From: an uncultured Opitutaceae bacterium
GTDB lineage: Bacteria > Verrucomicrobiota > Verrucomicrobiia > Opitutales > Opitutaceae
Length of the DNA: 64,000 nt
Direction of reading: 5' to 3'
NCBI GenBank assembly: GCA_951813085.1
Contig: OX638348.1
Span: 4,411,627-4,475,626, forward strand
The notes beneath the pieces are model-generated. The model ran no database searches. It saw only the letters and a program-made list of their open reading frames with translations, and was not told the origin of the DNA. Shown here piece after piece: positions 10,106-19,667 of the stretch (position 1 is the stretch's first letter; each line of letters begins with the position of its first letter). Made by a program: the position numbers and the translations under genes.

Positions 10106-10972
10106 TCAGTGCGTCATTGCGTAAAAAATTATATTGATGCCCATAGGGTAGGCTCGTTTTTCAGCGAACTCTCGAAAGTACCACTCGTCTTCCCCTTCGC
10201 GTTCCCAGCCATCGCCGAGATCTGTATTGTGGCAAATGATACACATAATGCGACCATTGTCGTCGAAGATCGCCTTGTAGTGAACTTCTTCCGTGCCATA
10301 GCCTTGATGGCTAACGATTCCGTATCCCTGACGATACGCCTGAACGGCATGCCCCACGCTCGGTACTTGCGGTTTCTCCTTTAGGTCGAAGACGACGTGA
10401 AAAATGGGATGGTAGATGGAGAGCTCCGTCGGTTCCCGGTCCGGGAACACGCGCTTCATCTCGTAGTAGAAGTTGTCGTATTCGTCGTCTCCCCAGAAAT
10501 CGTCGACCATGAGGAAGCCTCCATTGAGCAAGTAATCTCTGAGGGCCGTCACTTCGTCATCCATGAAGAGAAGTCGTCCGGGCTCGATGATGTAGAGAAA
10601 GGGATAGTTGAACAAGTCAGGTTGGGTGAGCTCGACCACGACGGAGTCTGGATTCACTTTGAGGCTGGTCATTTGCTGCAGCCTAAACGCGAAGTTGAGC
10701 TCAGCATCGGGGTAGTCCGTCGCCCAGCCACCGCCTCCCCAGCCGCGTCCACCACGTCCACCGCGTCCGCCACGCCCACCGTAGCCGCCCCATCCGCCTC
10801 TGCCCGAGGAGCTATACTTGACGCGGGCGAACGTGAAGACGTCTTGCTTGAACTCGTTGTCGACCTGCCATTCGGGAACGCCTGCTCGATTGTCGTAGTA
10901 TTGGCCGTTCGCTGAAGCGATGAACAGAACGCCTGCGAGGATTGGCAAAACGAATTTAAAAGCGAAAGGCAT
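10106..10972 (-). CDS. DUF4159 domain secreted protein
   Basis: 288 residues with a cleavable signal peptide (MPFAFKFVLPILAGVLFIASANG). After about residue 60 there is a Gly/Arg/Trp-rich low-complexity linker made of GGR units (bases about 10728-10806). The rest matches DUF4159: the DAELNFAFRLQQMTS segment, PFLYIIEPG, and NGGFLMVDDFWG, a flavodoxin/amidotransferase-like fold that in this family occurs beside MoxR operons. The first 17 bases overlap the end of the upstream TPR/metallopeptidase gene, so the two are coupled. Role inferred as an extracytoplasmic component of the same complex. The Gly-Arg linker is unusual in length. Confidence 0.85.
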   Translation of the reverse strand: MPFAFKFVLPILAGVLFIASANGQYYDNRAGVPEWQVDNEFKQDVFTFARVKYSSSGRGGWGGYGGRGGRGGRGGRGWGGGGWATDYPDAELNFAFRLQQMTSLKVNPDSVVVELTQPDLFNYPFLYIIEPGRLLFMDDEVTALRDYLLNGGFLMVDDFWGDDEYDNFYYEMKRVFPDREPTELSIYHPIFHVVFDLKEKPQVPSVGHAVQAYRQGYGIVSHQGYGTEEVHYKAIFDDNGRIMCIICHNTDLGDGWEREGEDEWYFREFAEKRAYPMGINIIFYAMTH

Positions 10973-13541
10973 CGGTTGGTGTCGGATTAGGGGTTGGAGC
11001 GCGTTTCTTGACGCGCTTGTTCAAGGTATTGAGCAATTCGTAGGCGAGGCGGAGTCGCGGCGCTTCCTCCAGGGCCATGAGGGTGTGCCGTTTTGCGAGA
11101 TCAGGGTTCTTTCTCTGATGTTGCTTGGCTAAGGTGTAGTGGACGTTCGCGATGTCGGGTGGATCGAGCTCGAGAAGGACATTGCCTGTTTCTATAGCGG
11201 GGTCTGCATATTGGAATCGAGCGTGCGTGGTAAAGAGGGCTCTCCAAGGCTCCGGCGCCATGGGCCGGATGGCGATCCATGCATTGGCCCACTTAAGGAC
11301 CGATGGGGGATCGTCCGCTTCGAGGGCGATGGCGAGGAGACGTTCGATAGGGTCGAGCCGATGCCCTTCGTTCTCAGCGATTTTCATGAGCGTTTCGCGC
11401 TCGAGATCGATTTCCCCCAATTGCTGGTAGACATAGGCGAGCAGGCCGTGGATATTCTCGTCACCTGGCAGGTAGCCGGCCTTGTCTACAATCGCTTCGA
11501 GTGATTCGCGGGCGGCTTCCCAGTTCTCGGCTTCGACAAGTGACTCGACTGATTCAAATTCGTCGAAGTAGTTGGTTTCTGGATTCAGCAGTTCGATCGC
11601 TTTTTCCATCATGCCTTCGGGGCGCGTGAAGGCGTACTGACCTCCTAGGGTTGTTGCTTGCGCTTTTGCGTCCGCTAAAAATGCGTTGTCCAGTTCGGAT
11701 AGCGGAGCGACATGCTTTTCCAGGGCGTCGTTCATTTCCACGCCTTCTGCGAGATCCCGAAGCAGCGCTAGCATGGAATCGAGCCCATAGCGTTCAAAGA
11801 GGAATTTTACTACGAGGTAGGATTGGTAGTACGCGAACTGCGTGTCCTCGCCCGTTTGGGTGCTGAGGAAGGCGGCGCTCATCTCGCTTATCTTCTGCAT
11901 GCGTCCCCCGAGAATCCGGTCCTTGTAGTCGGCGGTCATCATTTGCCCCCAAGCGTTGTTGCGTTCCTTTTCCTCGTAAACGGAGATGCCTTCGCTGAGC
12001 CACCGCGGCATGCGGTTTCGCGTGAGGGTGAGGGTGATGGTGTGGCAAAACTCGTGATAAAGGACCGATTCCCAATTCGCCAAGCTAGTGGCCGGGCTAT
12101 TGATAGTGAATACGGGCCCAAAGCAAACGCCGAGGTAACCCGGGTTTCCCGGCATGCCGAACGTCCTTACCTGGAAATCGGCGGGGTTCGGGTAGATCTC
12201 GACGGTAACCTTTTCATTGATTTCTACATCGTATCGTTTCTTGAGATACCGGTAGGCGGGCTCGAGCAAATCGATCGCCCGTTGACCATAGACCGGGGCC
12301 TCTCTTTTCGAAATACGGATGCGAAAATGCTCGGTTTCAAGCGTTTCGAAATCGTCCAGCTTGTCCCGCAAGGTGACTAGGTTGTAAGCGGAAATGTTGT
12401 AGGGATCCGCTTCGTGAACCTCGTCTGCGAGTTCCCATCCCTCGTCTTCCCCGCCGAGCCTGAGCAAGTCTTGGGCGAGCTGGATCTTTGCAGGCAAGAA
12501 GTTTGGCTCAAAGGTGAGGGCGAGCCTTTGCGAGGCGGCTCCCTCCTTGAACCAGTACTTGCGGGAGAGATTGCGTCCGATCGCATGGTCGACCGAGGGA
12601 TTGGTTCGCCAGGTAGAGAGCGCCGTTTCGCGGAGCCGATCGCCTTCCGCCGTATCGCTTTGCAGATAGGCGATGGTCGCTTTGAGGGCGAGGCCTTCGG
12701 GGTGGAGGGGATTGACCTCGAGGGCGAGCTCCAATTGAGCGAGCGCTTCATCGTAGGCTTCGCTGTCCACGAGATGTTGAGCGATGAGGATGCGGGTATC
12801 GGGATGGTTTTCATTGATGGCCAGCGCTTCTTCCGCGTACTTGAGCATTTCCGAGCGATCGCCTTCCATGAAAGAGCGGGCGAGGCCGTGCCACAGGTCC
12901 GGATCGCCTGGATGCCATTTCAACCCGCTTTGGAAATTCTTGGAGGCAAGGCTGAAATCGCTCTTGTCGAGGGCAAGCTTTCCACTGGCTAGGAAAGCGC
13001 TGGCAGGGGGACCTGCTTCCTCTTGAGCCCGCTTGAAAAAATTCTCAAGTACGATCCGTGGCTCGATGCCAAGGAGGATAGCGGCTTCTCCGATTGCGAC
13101 GAGGGAGTCGGGGTCATAGGAATACCGACCCCTGCGGCGGAGTGCATCGTCAATCTGCCGGAGGATCATCTCAGCCCGCGGCATGTCGTTGGCGAACAAG
13201 GCGGCTTCTCGGGCGATCAGGCGAAGCCGTACTCCAAAATAGCGTGATGAAAGTCCTTCGGTTAGGAGCTCATGCGCTTCATCGTATCGCCCGGTCTCCA
13301 GGAGCGCGCAGGCTTCGAGCCGCCACCATACCTCGTTCCAAGACTGGGATTTGCGAGCGGAGGAAGCGGCTTCGAGGGCCTCCTCGTATTGGCCGGTCCG
13401 GTACAATGACTCGACAAATTCTACCTCGGGCAAAGGCTGCCTCTCGCTGTCCTGACCCCGCCCTTCGAAAGGTCCAAGCCCCAAAGCCAGTCCTGTCAAA
13501 ACAAGAACGAAGCTTGGGGTAATAGGTAGATGTCGAAGCAC
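10956..13541 (-). CDS. TPR-repeat protein with peptidase MA-like (HExxH) domain
   Basis: 861 residues, signal peptide at the N-terminus (FVLVLTGLALGLGPFEG region). Residues about 40-400 are tetratricopeptide-like helical repeats with typical A/L/Y spacing. A zinc metallopeptidase motif H496-EFC-H500 is followed by a downstream glutamate in the WLSEGISVYEE segment, the gluzincin arrangement of the peptidase MA-like family. More TPR-like helices follow to the C-terminus. It is the first gene of the operon; the next gene overlaps by 17 bases. Proteins of this architecture are periplasmic; whether the peptidase is active and on what substrate is unknown. Convergence with MoxR partners suggests a role in the same envelope complex. 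Confidence 0.85.
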   Translation of the reverse strand: MLRHLPITPSFVLVLTGLALGLGPFEGRGQDSERQPLPEVEFVESLYRTGQYEEALEAASSARKSQSWNEVWWRLEACALLETGRYDEAHELLTEGLSSRYFGVRLRLIAREAALFANDMPRAEMILRQIDDALRRRGRYSYDPDSLVAIGEAAILLGIEPRIVLENFFKRAQEEAGPPASAFLASGKLALDKSDFSLASKNFQSGLKWHPGDPDLWHGLARSFMEGDRSEMLKYAEEALAINENHPDTRILIAQHLVDSEAYDEALAQLELALEVNPLHPEGLALKATIAYLQSDTAEGDRLRETALSTWRTNPSVDHAIGRNLSRKYWFKEGAASQRLALTFEPNFLPAKIQLAQDLLRLGGEDEGWELADEVHEADPYNISAYNLVTLRDKLDDFETLETEHFRIRISKREAPVYGQRAIDLLEPAYRYLKKRYDVEINEKVTVEIYPNPADFQVRTFGMPGNPGYLGVCFGPVFTINSPATSLANWESVLYHEFCHTITLTLTRNRMPRWLSEGISVYEEKERNNAWGQMMTADYKDRILGGRMQKISEMSAAFLSTQTGEDTQFAYYQSYLVVKFLFERYGLDSMLALLRDLAEGVEMNDALEKHVAPLSELDNAFLADAKAQATTLGGQYAFTRPEGMMEKAIELLNPETNYFDEFESVESLVEAENWEAARESLEAIVDKAGYLPGDENIHGLLAYVYQQLGEIDLERETLMKIAENEGHRLDPIERLLAIALEADDPPSVLKWANAWIAIRPMAPEPWRALFTTHARFQYADPAIETGNVLLELDPPDIANVHYTLAKQHQRKNPDLAKRHTLMALEEAPRLRLAYELLNTLNKRVKKRAPTPNPTPTDAFRF

Positions 13542-13699
13542 GCTAGAAGTTAATTCCGTTAGTTTGGCAGTCGCAAGGTTTTAAACGCGCGATTATTAGA
13601 AAGAGTTACAGTTGGGGAACGAATCCAATCACTGGGTCGAACGAATTATTTACGGGTGGACAGAGCCTGCGTGAAATTAGATGTTCTTATCGATAAGCT

Positions 13700-15145
13700 A
13701 TGCCAACCGAGACGTCGCAAAATCAGGCAACCCAGGCGCAACCAAGCCCTGAACGCCCCAACATCCTCTGGATCTGTACGGACCAGCAGAGGTGGGACAC
13801 GATCGCCTCTCTCGGCAATCCTCATATTCGCACTCCTAACATAGATCGCTTGGCAAACGAGGGAGTGGCCTTCCTGAATGCGTTTTGCCAGAGCCCGATT
13901 TGCACGCCGAGCCGTTCCAGCTTTCTCACGGGCATGTACCCGAGTACGGTCCATGGGTGCGGCAATGGGAATGACCGATGGTCCGAGGCGGCGCCGCTGG
14001 TGACCAAGCTGCTGGCGGATTCGGGATACGAGTGCGGTCTCGTTGGAAAGCTGCACCTAGCAGGATGCCATGGGCGCATCGAACCTCGTCCGCTGGACGA
14101 TGGGTATAGCGTGTTTCATTGGTCCCATTCCCATCGGGATATTTGGCCGGAAGGGCATGCCTATGCGGATTGGGTGAAGGAGCGGGGTGGCTCGCTTGGA
14201 GATATGTATGAAGAAAAAGGATACATGAAGCCGGAATTGCATCAGACTCGATTTTGCGCCGACAAGGCGATCGATTTCATGGAGACGGAGCGAGACCAGC
14301 CCTGGCTGATGAGCGTCAATTTCTTCGATCCCCATGTTCCTTGGGACCCGCCTCCTGCTTACCGGGATCGCTATGATCCGGCAAAGATGCCCGAACCGCT
14401 CTTTCGCGAGAGCGACTTAGCTGCTCAGGCGAAGTTGAGCGGCGTGGACTTTCAGACGGAAGCTCGGGATCCCGAGAGCTTTCAGGCGAAAGAGAAGATA
14501 GCGGCCTACTACGCCATGATCGAGCAAATCGATGACCACGTGGGACGCTTGCTGGATTCGCTCGAACGGTCGGGGCAGCGCGATCGGACGCTGGTGATCT
14601 TCACGAGCGATCACGGCGAAATGCTAGGCGATCATGGCCTGCTCACCAAAGGATGCCGCTTTTACGAGGGGCTGACGCATGTGCCGCTAATCGTTTCGTG
14701 GCCAGGGCAATTTCAAGAAGGGGTCCGTAAGGAGGCCTTAGTCGAATTGACTGATATCGCTCCGACGTTGCTCGACGTCGCTGGCTTGGAATCGAGCGAG
14801 CGGATGGCGGGGCACTCGCTGCGCTCGCTGCTCGAGGGCTCGGATGACGTGCATCGCCAGTTCGTCCGTTGCGAGTTCTATCAAGCCCTAAGCTTGCTCG
14901 CTCCGGGAGGGGACGATTGGGAAGGCAGCCATGCGACGATGATTCGAACGGAACGATTCAAATTAGTTGTGTATCATGGTCATGATCTCGGTGAGCTCTT
15001 CGATTTGGAGAATGACCCTGGAGAATTCGAGAATCTATGGGATGAGCCGAAATACGGGGACATTCGTTTCGAGCTGATGAAGACTCTGCTGGACCAAAGC
15101 GCATTCTCCGTAGATCGCGGGACGGATACGACCTGCATCTTTTGA
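13700..15145 (+). CDS. Sulfatase (formylglycine type), no signal peptide
   Basis: 481 residues of the type I sulfatase/alkaline phosphatase superfamily. The N-terminal metal-binding stretch is NILWICTDQQRWDT; the catalytic motif is C68-TPSR, where the cysteine must be converted to formylglycine; the second metal site is in FTSDHGEMLGDHG. No signal peptide is visible, so the enzyme is predicted cytoplasmic, acting on imported sulfated saccharides, unless the start is misplaced. It is divergent from the MoxR operon (158 bases apart) and followed by two more plus-strand genes. No maturation enzyme (FGE or anSME) is in the window. Specific substrate cannot be read from the sequence. Confidence 0.9.
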   Translation: MPTETSQNQATQAQPSPERPNILWICTDQQRWDTIASLGNPHIRTPNIDRLANEGVAFLNAFCQSPICTPSRSSFLTGMYPSTVHGCGNGNDRWSEAAPLVTKLLADSGYECGLVGKLHLAGCHGRIEPRPLDDGYSVFHWSHSHRDIWPEGHAYADWVKERGGSLGDMYEEKGYMKPELHQTRFCADKAIDFMETERDQPWLMSVNFFDPHVPWDPPPAYRDRYDPAKMPEPLFRESDLAAQAKLSGVDFQTEARDPESFQAKEKIAAYYAMIEQIDDHVGRLLDSLERSGQRDRTLVIFTSDHGEMLGDHGLLTKGCRFYEGLTHVPLIVSWPGQFQEGVRKEALVELTDIAPTLLDVAGLESSERMAGHSLRSLLEGSDDVHRQFVRCEFYQALSLLAPGGDDWEGSHATMIRTERFKLVVYHGHDLGELFDLENDPGEFENLWDEPKYGDIRFELMKTLLDQSAFSVDRGTDTTCIF

Positions 15146-15219
15146 TCAAGGGCAAGGCGGTTTTTGAAACCTTTTAGGCAGAGGACGTGTAGTAAGAGGG
15201 GAGCCGATTTGGGTTACTT

Positions 15220-16434
15220 ATGGCGTTGGAATCAGTAAGGATGGTTGGAGCGATTTTCGCGGCAATAGCAGGGACAGCCGCGGCCGCTGCGAGCGAAGGC
15301 GGCCCGCTCCCCACGATCAATTTGCTCGAAACCGACAAGATATCTATCTTTGCGGAGAAATCGGGGCAGCGGCAATACGCGGAGCGCTTCGCGGAATCGG
15401 TGTACGAAGCAGCCTATGAGACCACTGGCGAATCGGCGGGGAAGGGGCTCGTGATTATCGGGAATTTCGATGATCCGCATCCGATATTGCTGATCAAGAA
15501 GTATATCGACATCGCTGAATCGTCGGGCGCTGCCGTGGAAGGATCGTTCTTCGGCGGGATGCTCGAAAAGGCTATAGACAAGTGGGAAGAGGCCGACGAG
15601 GAAATGCAGAAAGAGATCGGGATGGACATCGAGTCGGTCGCCTACGTTATTCCGATGCCATTGGAGCCGGCCATGCTCAATCTATATTTGACTGCGAGGG
15701 AAGTTGAATTCGATGAAGCTGAAATAGAGAAGCGCTTTGGAGAGCTGGAGCCGGGCGCGTTGAGATTCGGCGATTTCGAGCGATTCGATTGGGTAATTTA
15801 CCTGCCTCCAAAAAACGCGATCGATCAGGTGATCAAGGACGTGCTTCCGCATGCGATGGAAAAGGAGAAGTTAGGCTTCTTTAAGCGGACGCTCGTTAGG
15901 GGAGCGGTTTTCACGTTCAAGCCCGTGATTCGGGATGCGATGGAGGGTTTTCGCAAGTCCCTCCTCTACGGGGCGATTCTTCGGGCGACCAGCGACTTTA
16001 CGGATGAAGACATCGACTTGTTGACCGAGGCCTATCTCGGATCGTTGATGCCGCGGGGCAACGTGGTGCCAGGGAAAAAGAAGGATCGCAGCTTGGAGGC
16101 GATCCGTGAGCAACTGGAAGAAAACAGGGCCTACGCGGCGGATCCCTCTGCGCGGCCGGAATCGGTGATTCCAGACGATCCGGAATTGGCGTCGCGCTAT
16201 GTGGGCGACTACGCCGATCCTCAGGGACGACAGTACTCAATCTTTCAGAAGGAGGGCGTTCTCCACTACTAAAAGGAAAAGGACGATCCTATCCCGGTCA
16301 GCAAGGTAGCGGATGATCTCTATACTACGGAAGATCGCGATACGACCTTGGAGTTTCTAGCGGATTTGGATGGCGCGTTCGCCGAAGCGGAATTGCGTGG
16401 CGAACGTTGGCGCAAATCTCTTTTCAGGAGATAG
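15220..16434 (+). pseudogene. Unrecognised exported protein with DUF3471-like C-terminal end, interrupted by in-frame TAA
   Basis: The open frame from 15220 encodes 350 residues (MALESVRMVGAIFAAIAG signal-like N-terminus; a second ATG at 15241 is an alternative start) and stops at TAA 16270-16272. The same frame continues for 53 further codons to TAG 16432-16434. The split falls inside what looks like a small C-terminal beta domain: SRYVGDYADPQGRQYSIF before the stop and DTTLEFLADLDGAFAEAEL after it, resembling the DUF3471-type domain that follows serine hydrolases, where the stop position is commonly Gln (GxLxYQ). The main 300-residue body I do not recognise. Lies 74 bases after a sulfatase. 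Either a recent nonsense mutation, a base-call error, or a shortened functional protein. Confidence 0.7.
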
Positions 16435-16540
16435 GTCGGTCGAGTTAGCGCGAGTCTTTGCTTGCGAAAACGGTCAAACTTTCAATCGTTCCGGTCTTCC
16501 CGCTTCACACGTGGGGCGAATCGATTAGGAAACGCATCTT

Positions 16541-17977
16541 ATGTCTGACCAAGAACGACCGAATATCATTCTAATTATCACCGATCAGCAGCGCTATGAA
16601 ACCATTCGAGCGCTCGGGTATGACTATATGGATACGCCGCATCTGGACCGGCTGGTCAATGAGGGGGTCACATTCAGCCAGTGCCATATCACGGCTCCTT
16701 CCTGCGCTCCGTCACGAGCGAGCTTGTTCACGGGAACGTATCCGCATACCACTGGCGTGCTGAAGAATGCGGATCCGTGGAGCAAGTCATGGGTAGGGGA
16801 CCTGTCGGATTCCGGCTATTATTGCGTCAACGTGGGCAAGATGCATACCTATCCCTACGATGAGAAGGTAGGCTTTCATGAACGGTATGTGGTGGAGAAC
16901 AAGGACCGCTACTTGGAGGAGCGCTACTATTATGATGAGTGGGACAAGGCGCTGCACGCTCGTGGACTCGTAAAGCAGCAGCGAGAAAAGTATCGCTTGC
17001 GATCGGACTACGGCGATCGCATGGGCGCCTTCGAGTGGGAGCTCCCTGAAGATATGCATTCGGACATGTTCGTTGCCAATACGACTACCTGGTGGCTGGA
17101 CACGAAGCCAAAACCGGATGGCCCGCTTTTTATGGAAATCGGTTTTCCGGGTCCGCATCCGCCATTCGATCCGACCGAGCGCTTTATCGAGAAGTACCGT
17201 GGCAAGGACCTTCCTTTGCCTAAAATCAAGCGGGAGGACATCGAGGGGCAGCCTCTTGCCTATCAGAAGCTGCGCGAGCACAATTTCGAGGTGGACCACG
17301 ACTCGGTGGTGCATTTGGACGATCCTAGCGAGGAACAACTGCAAAGGCTTTGGGAGTACTACTTGGCGAATGTTTCCATGATCGATGAAAAGGTCGGGGA
17401 AATCATGGATTCGCTCGAACGCAATGGCTACCTCGACAATACGGTCGTCCTTTTCACGAGCGACCACGGTGAAGCGTTGGCCGAGCATGGACACATACAG
17501 AAATGGACAATGTATGACTGCGTTACCAAGGTACCGCTCGTCGCCTGGTGCCCGAAGCGGTTCCAAGGCGGGCGTACCATAGATGGCCTGTGCCAACTCA
17601 TGGATGTAGGGCCGACGATCCTCGATCTAGCGGAAGTCGAAAAGCCCGAATGGATGGAAGCGGAAACGCTCATGCCTGCGCTGAACGGGGATGCATTCGA
17701 GGGACGGGAATTCGTGATCGCGGAGCATGGACGCGACGTCTTTCTCTATATGATCGACTTCGTTACCATGATCCGCACCAAGGACTGGAAGCTCGTCCAG
17801 TTTGTCGACGAGCCGTATGGCCAGCTGATCGATTTAGTCAACGACCCAGCGGAGGAGAAGAACTTGTGGGACGATCCTGAATACGTGGATAAGAAATCAG
17901 AGCTGATCAAAGAGATAGGGTCGTTTCGAGTACGCAGTGGCTACAAAACGCGAAATATGTGGGCAAAGGTCCGGTAG
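16541..17977 (+). CDS. Sulfatase (formylglycine type), no signal peptide
   Basis: 478 residues. Metal-binding N-terminus NIILIITDQQRYET, catalytic C55-APSR with following ASLFTGTYPHTTGV, and the second metal site FTSDHGEALAEHGH, as in type I sulfatases. As with the gene at 13700 there is no signal peptide, so a cytoplasmic enzyme is predicted. Start ATG is preceded by the GGAAACGC stretch, a weak ribosome binding site. It ends directly next to the terminal attC-like site of the integron on the other strand (stop 17975-17977). Related to but clearly distinct from the upstream sulfatase, so substrates probably differ. Confidence 0.9.
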   Translation: MSDQERPNIILIITDQQRYETIRALGYDYMDTPHLDRLVNEGVTFSQCHITAPSCAPSRASLFTGTYPHTTGVLKNADPWSKSWVGDLSDSGYYCVNVGKMHTYPYDEKVGFHERYVVENKDRYLEERYYYDEWDKALHARGLVKQQREKYRLRSDYGDRMGAFEWELPEDMHSDMFVANTTTWWLDTKPKPDGPLFMEIGFPGPHPPFDPTERFIEKYRGKDLPLPKIKREDIEGQPLAYQKLREHNFEVDHDSVVHLDDPSEEQLQRLWEYYLANVSMIDEKVGEIMDSLERNGYLDNTVVLFTSDHGEALAEHGHIQKWTMYDCVTKVPLVAWCPKRFQGGRTIDGLCQLMDVGPTILDLAEVEKPEWMEAETLMPALNGDAFEGREFVIAEHGRDVFLYMIDFVTMIRTKDWKLVQFVDEPYGQLIDLVNDPAEEKNLWDDPEYVDKKSELIKEIGSFRVRSGYKTRNMWAKVR

Positions 17978-17979
17978 GT

Positions 17980-19206
17980 CTAAACTAGCGGATAGCAATC
18001 AGCACGGCAACACCGCGTATAAGGCGCGGCTATTTGCCGTCGCCTGCATCCAGGCTTGTTATGCATCCGTTCCCGTAGTTTCCTGTCCGTTTCTTCCAAC
18101 CTAAAGCGCGTACTCACCACCGAATGCTTACGATTGCCGGAACGGTATTTGATGTAAGTCGTGGCCAAGATAGTCCCGTCCGGCAGCAGTTCCATACCCG
18201 GGTAACCGCAGTCACCACCCGCATGACTGTGCAGGAGCTTGATGCGATATTGTCCTGGGCGCCCTTTGCGAATGTCCGCGAATGTCCCGACCCAAGCGAC
18301 GAAATGACCACGTGTAGGGCTATTCGGTGCCTGATCGCGGAACGCTATCACCCAGCGCCCGTCCTTGGTCCGGACGCCTTGGTGCCGGTCGCCGGTCAGC
18401 CCCTAGGGAGTGAATTCCGGTTTGCTCCAAGTCTTACCTTCGTCGCCGCTGAACATCATCATGCTGTTGTCCCGGTGGGTCTGCTCACGCATCAGGCAAC
18501 ACAGTTCTTTGCCGTCAGGTGAGCGCAGGAGAAAAGGCTCGCACAGGTTCCTCCCTTCTACATCTGTCACAACCCGGTACGGGCTCCACGAGAACCCGCC
18601 GTCCGCTGAAACGCTCTGCGCCACTACATTCCACTTTCTCTTCATCCTGGGAGGCCGGATGTTGGTCATGGCCAGCAGTTTCTTGCCGTCTTCTATCGGT
18701 ATGATCGTACACCAGGGCATCACCGGAGCTTTGCGGTCGTCGATTGCCTTCATATCCGACCACGTGTCACCGGCGTCTTCGGAATGGGCCGCCCACATTG
18801 CGCCGCCGTCACCGCCGGCAAAGACGAACAGGCGTTCCCTGTCCTGTGGATCCTTCAACCGGTATATCGTCGGACAATTGTACGCATTCTGCCACCCTTT
18901 GGGCAACCTGTCATCAATTCGTCTCCATGTCTTACCTTCGTCTGTACTTCTGGCCATCGGTCCGCATTTGCCACCATGACCATAGGTCCATACACAGTAA
19001 ACAGTCTTGTTGTCGGGCATTAGAACCGTGGTGGGGTGCCCTTGATAGATCTCTTCTGTGCCCTCCGCAATGATCGTATGCCGTTCTGTCTCGCCGGAGA
19101 TATCGACAACAGGCAGACCCTCCTTTTCTTGAGCTCTTGCACCAATAGCTGATATTACCAAGAGCGGGAGACTAAATGAGCTTATGGTCCACGGGTTTAA
19201 ACGCAT
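17980..19206 (-). pseudogene. Secreted sialidase-family (BNR repeat) protein on a cassette, interrupted by in-frame TAG
   Basis: 409 codons in one frame from ATG 19206, with TAG at 18403-18405. N-terminal signal peptide (SFSLPLLVISAIGARA). Four Asp-box motifs are visible: STDEGKTW, SEDAGDTW, SADGGFSW and SGDEGKTW, the hallmark of BNR/sialidase beta-propellers. After the stop the frame resumes with GLTGDRH, then [20 protein letters not shown] and [18 protein letters not shown], segments strongly conserved in the exo-sialidase-like family of Planctomycetota and Verrucomicrobiota, so the stop is a true interruption. A good Shine-Dalgarno (AAGGA, 8 bases) precedes the ATG, and the cassette boundary site lies just upstream. 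The last 28 codons read into the attC-like palindrome at 18006-18064. Activity on sialic acid is not established for this subfamily. Confidence 0.8.
18006..18064 (-). repeat. attC-like site of the sialidase cassette
   Basis: 59 bases. On the minus strand it opens with GCATAACAAGCC, a good match to known attC left ends, and closes with GGTGTTGCC. The central stem pairs GGCGACGGC with GCCGCGCC around an AAATA loop, leaving one unpaired A, as expected of attC. The outer pairing is weaker than in the other sites. The sialidase stop codon lies beyond its inner arm. Confidence 0.6.
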
Positions 19207-19222
19207 ATCGAGATTCCTTTTT

Positions 19223-19282
19223 GTTCAACGCTGAGGTCAGTCGGCGCGGCTTTTCCGCGTTGACTGAGACGCTTGGTTATCT
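19223..19282 (-). repeat. attC-like site between sialidase cassette and 118-residue cassette
   Basis: 60 bases. Left end on the plus strand GTTCAAC fits RYYYAAC exactly; right end GTTATCT approximates GTTRRRY. Inner arms CGCGG and CCGCG surround a CTTTT loop, flanked by a mismatched step (GG against TT) and a GTCAGTC/GACTG pair. The stop codon of the 118-residue gene (19237) lies inside it. Confidence 0.7.
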
Positions 19283-19593
19283 CTTTGTGTTTTTCGAAAA
19301 ACCTCAAAACCCGCATTCTCGTAAATCTCTTCCAGTTTCTTCTGATCAACTAGCTTAGAAAATACTGAAAGAGTCAGAGTTTCTGGTTCGTACTCGTCAA
19401 CAAATCCAGCCACCTTTTCCTTCTTGTTTTCGAAGATACTGTAATTCTTTTCGGATACTTGGTCAGTTTCTACGTCCGAGAATACTTTTTCTATTTCGCT
19501 TCCACTAAAGACAGCGCCCATCACCGATTGAATTCCGAATAAGGCGAATCTCAGTCTTTCATCTATCGTTACTGCGATTGTTGAGCTGTTCAT
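19237..19593 (-). CDS. Cassette-borne hypothetical protein, 118 residues
   Basis: Not recognised. A soluble, acidic protein without signal peptide or membrane helix; it begins MNSSTIAVTIDERLRFALFG and its central part is Glu/Lys/Val rich. The last dozen residues (QASQSTRKSRAD) are encoded by the attC-like palindrome, as often in integron cassettes. The start ATG is only about a dozen bases from the neighbouring attC-like site and has no clear Shine-Dalgarno, so expression probably depends on read-through from an upstream promoter. AT-richer than the flanking chromosome. Confidence 0.6.
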   Translation of the reverse strand: MNSSTIAVTIDERLRFALFGIQSVMGAVFSGSEIEKVFSDVETDQVSEKNYSIFENKKEKVAGFVDEYEPETLTLSVFSKLVDQKKLEEIYENAGFEVFRKTQRDNQASQSTRKSRAD

Positions 19594-19599
19594 TTTTTA

Positions 19600-19658
19600 G
19601 ATTACGTCTCAATGAGTCGACGGAGCTTGTCTCCGTTGACTCAATCGAATTGTTCTAG
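19600..19658 (-). repeat. attC-like site between the 118-residue and the signal-peptide cassettes
   Basis: 59 bases. On the minus strand it opens with AGAACAATTCG, very like classical attC sites. Arms GAGTC-ACGGAG and CTCCGT-GACTC pair around a CTTGT loop, with one unpaired base in each arm. The right end on the minus strand (ACGTAATC) is a poor match to GTTRRRY, suggesting a point change. Confidence 0.65.
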
Positions 19659-19667
19659 ATTAAGTTT

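Noticed and set aside
16270..16272. Programmed stop-codon read-through or selenocysteine/pyrrolysine insertion at the in-frame stops
   Set aside because: Contexts after the stops differ, no SECIS-like hairpin or shared signal is seen, and all three stop types occur.
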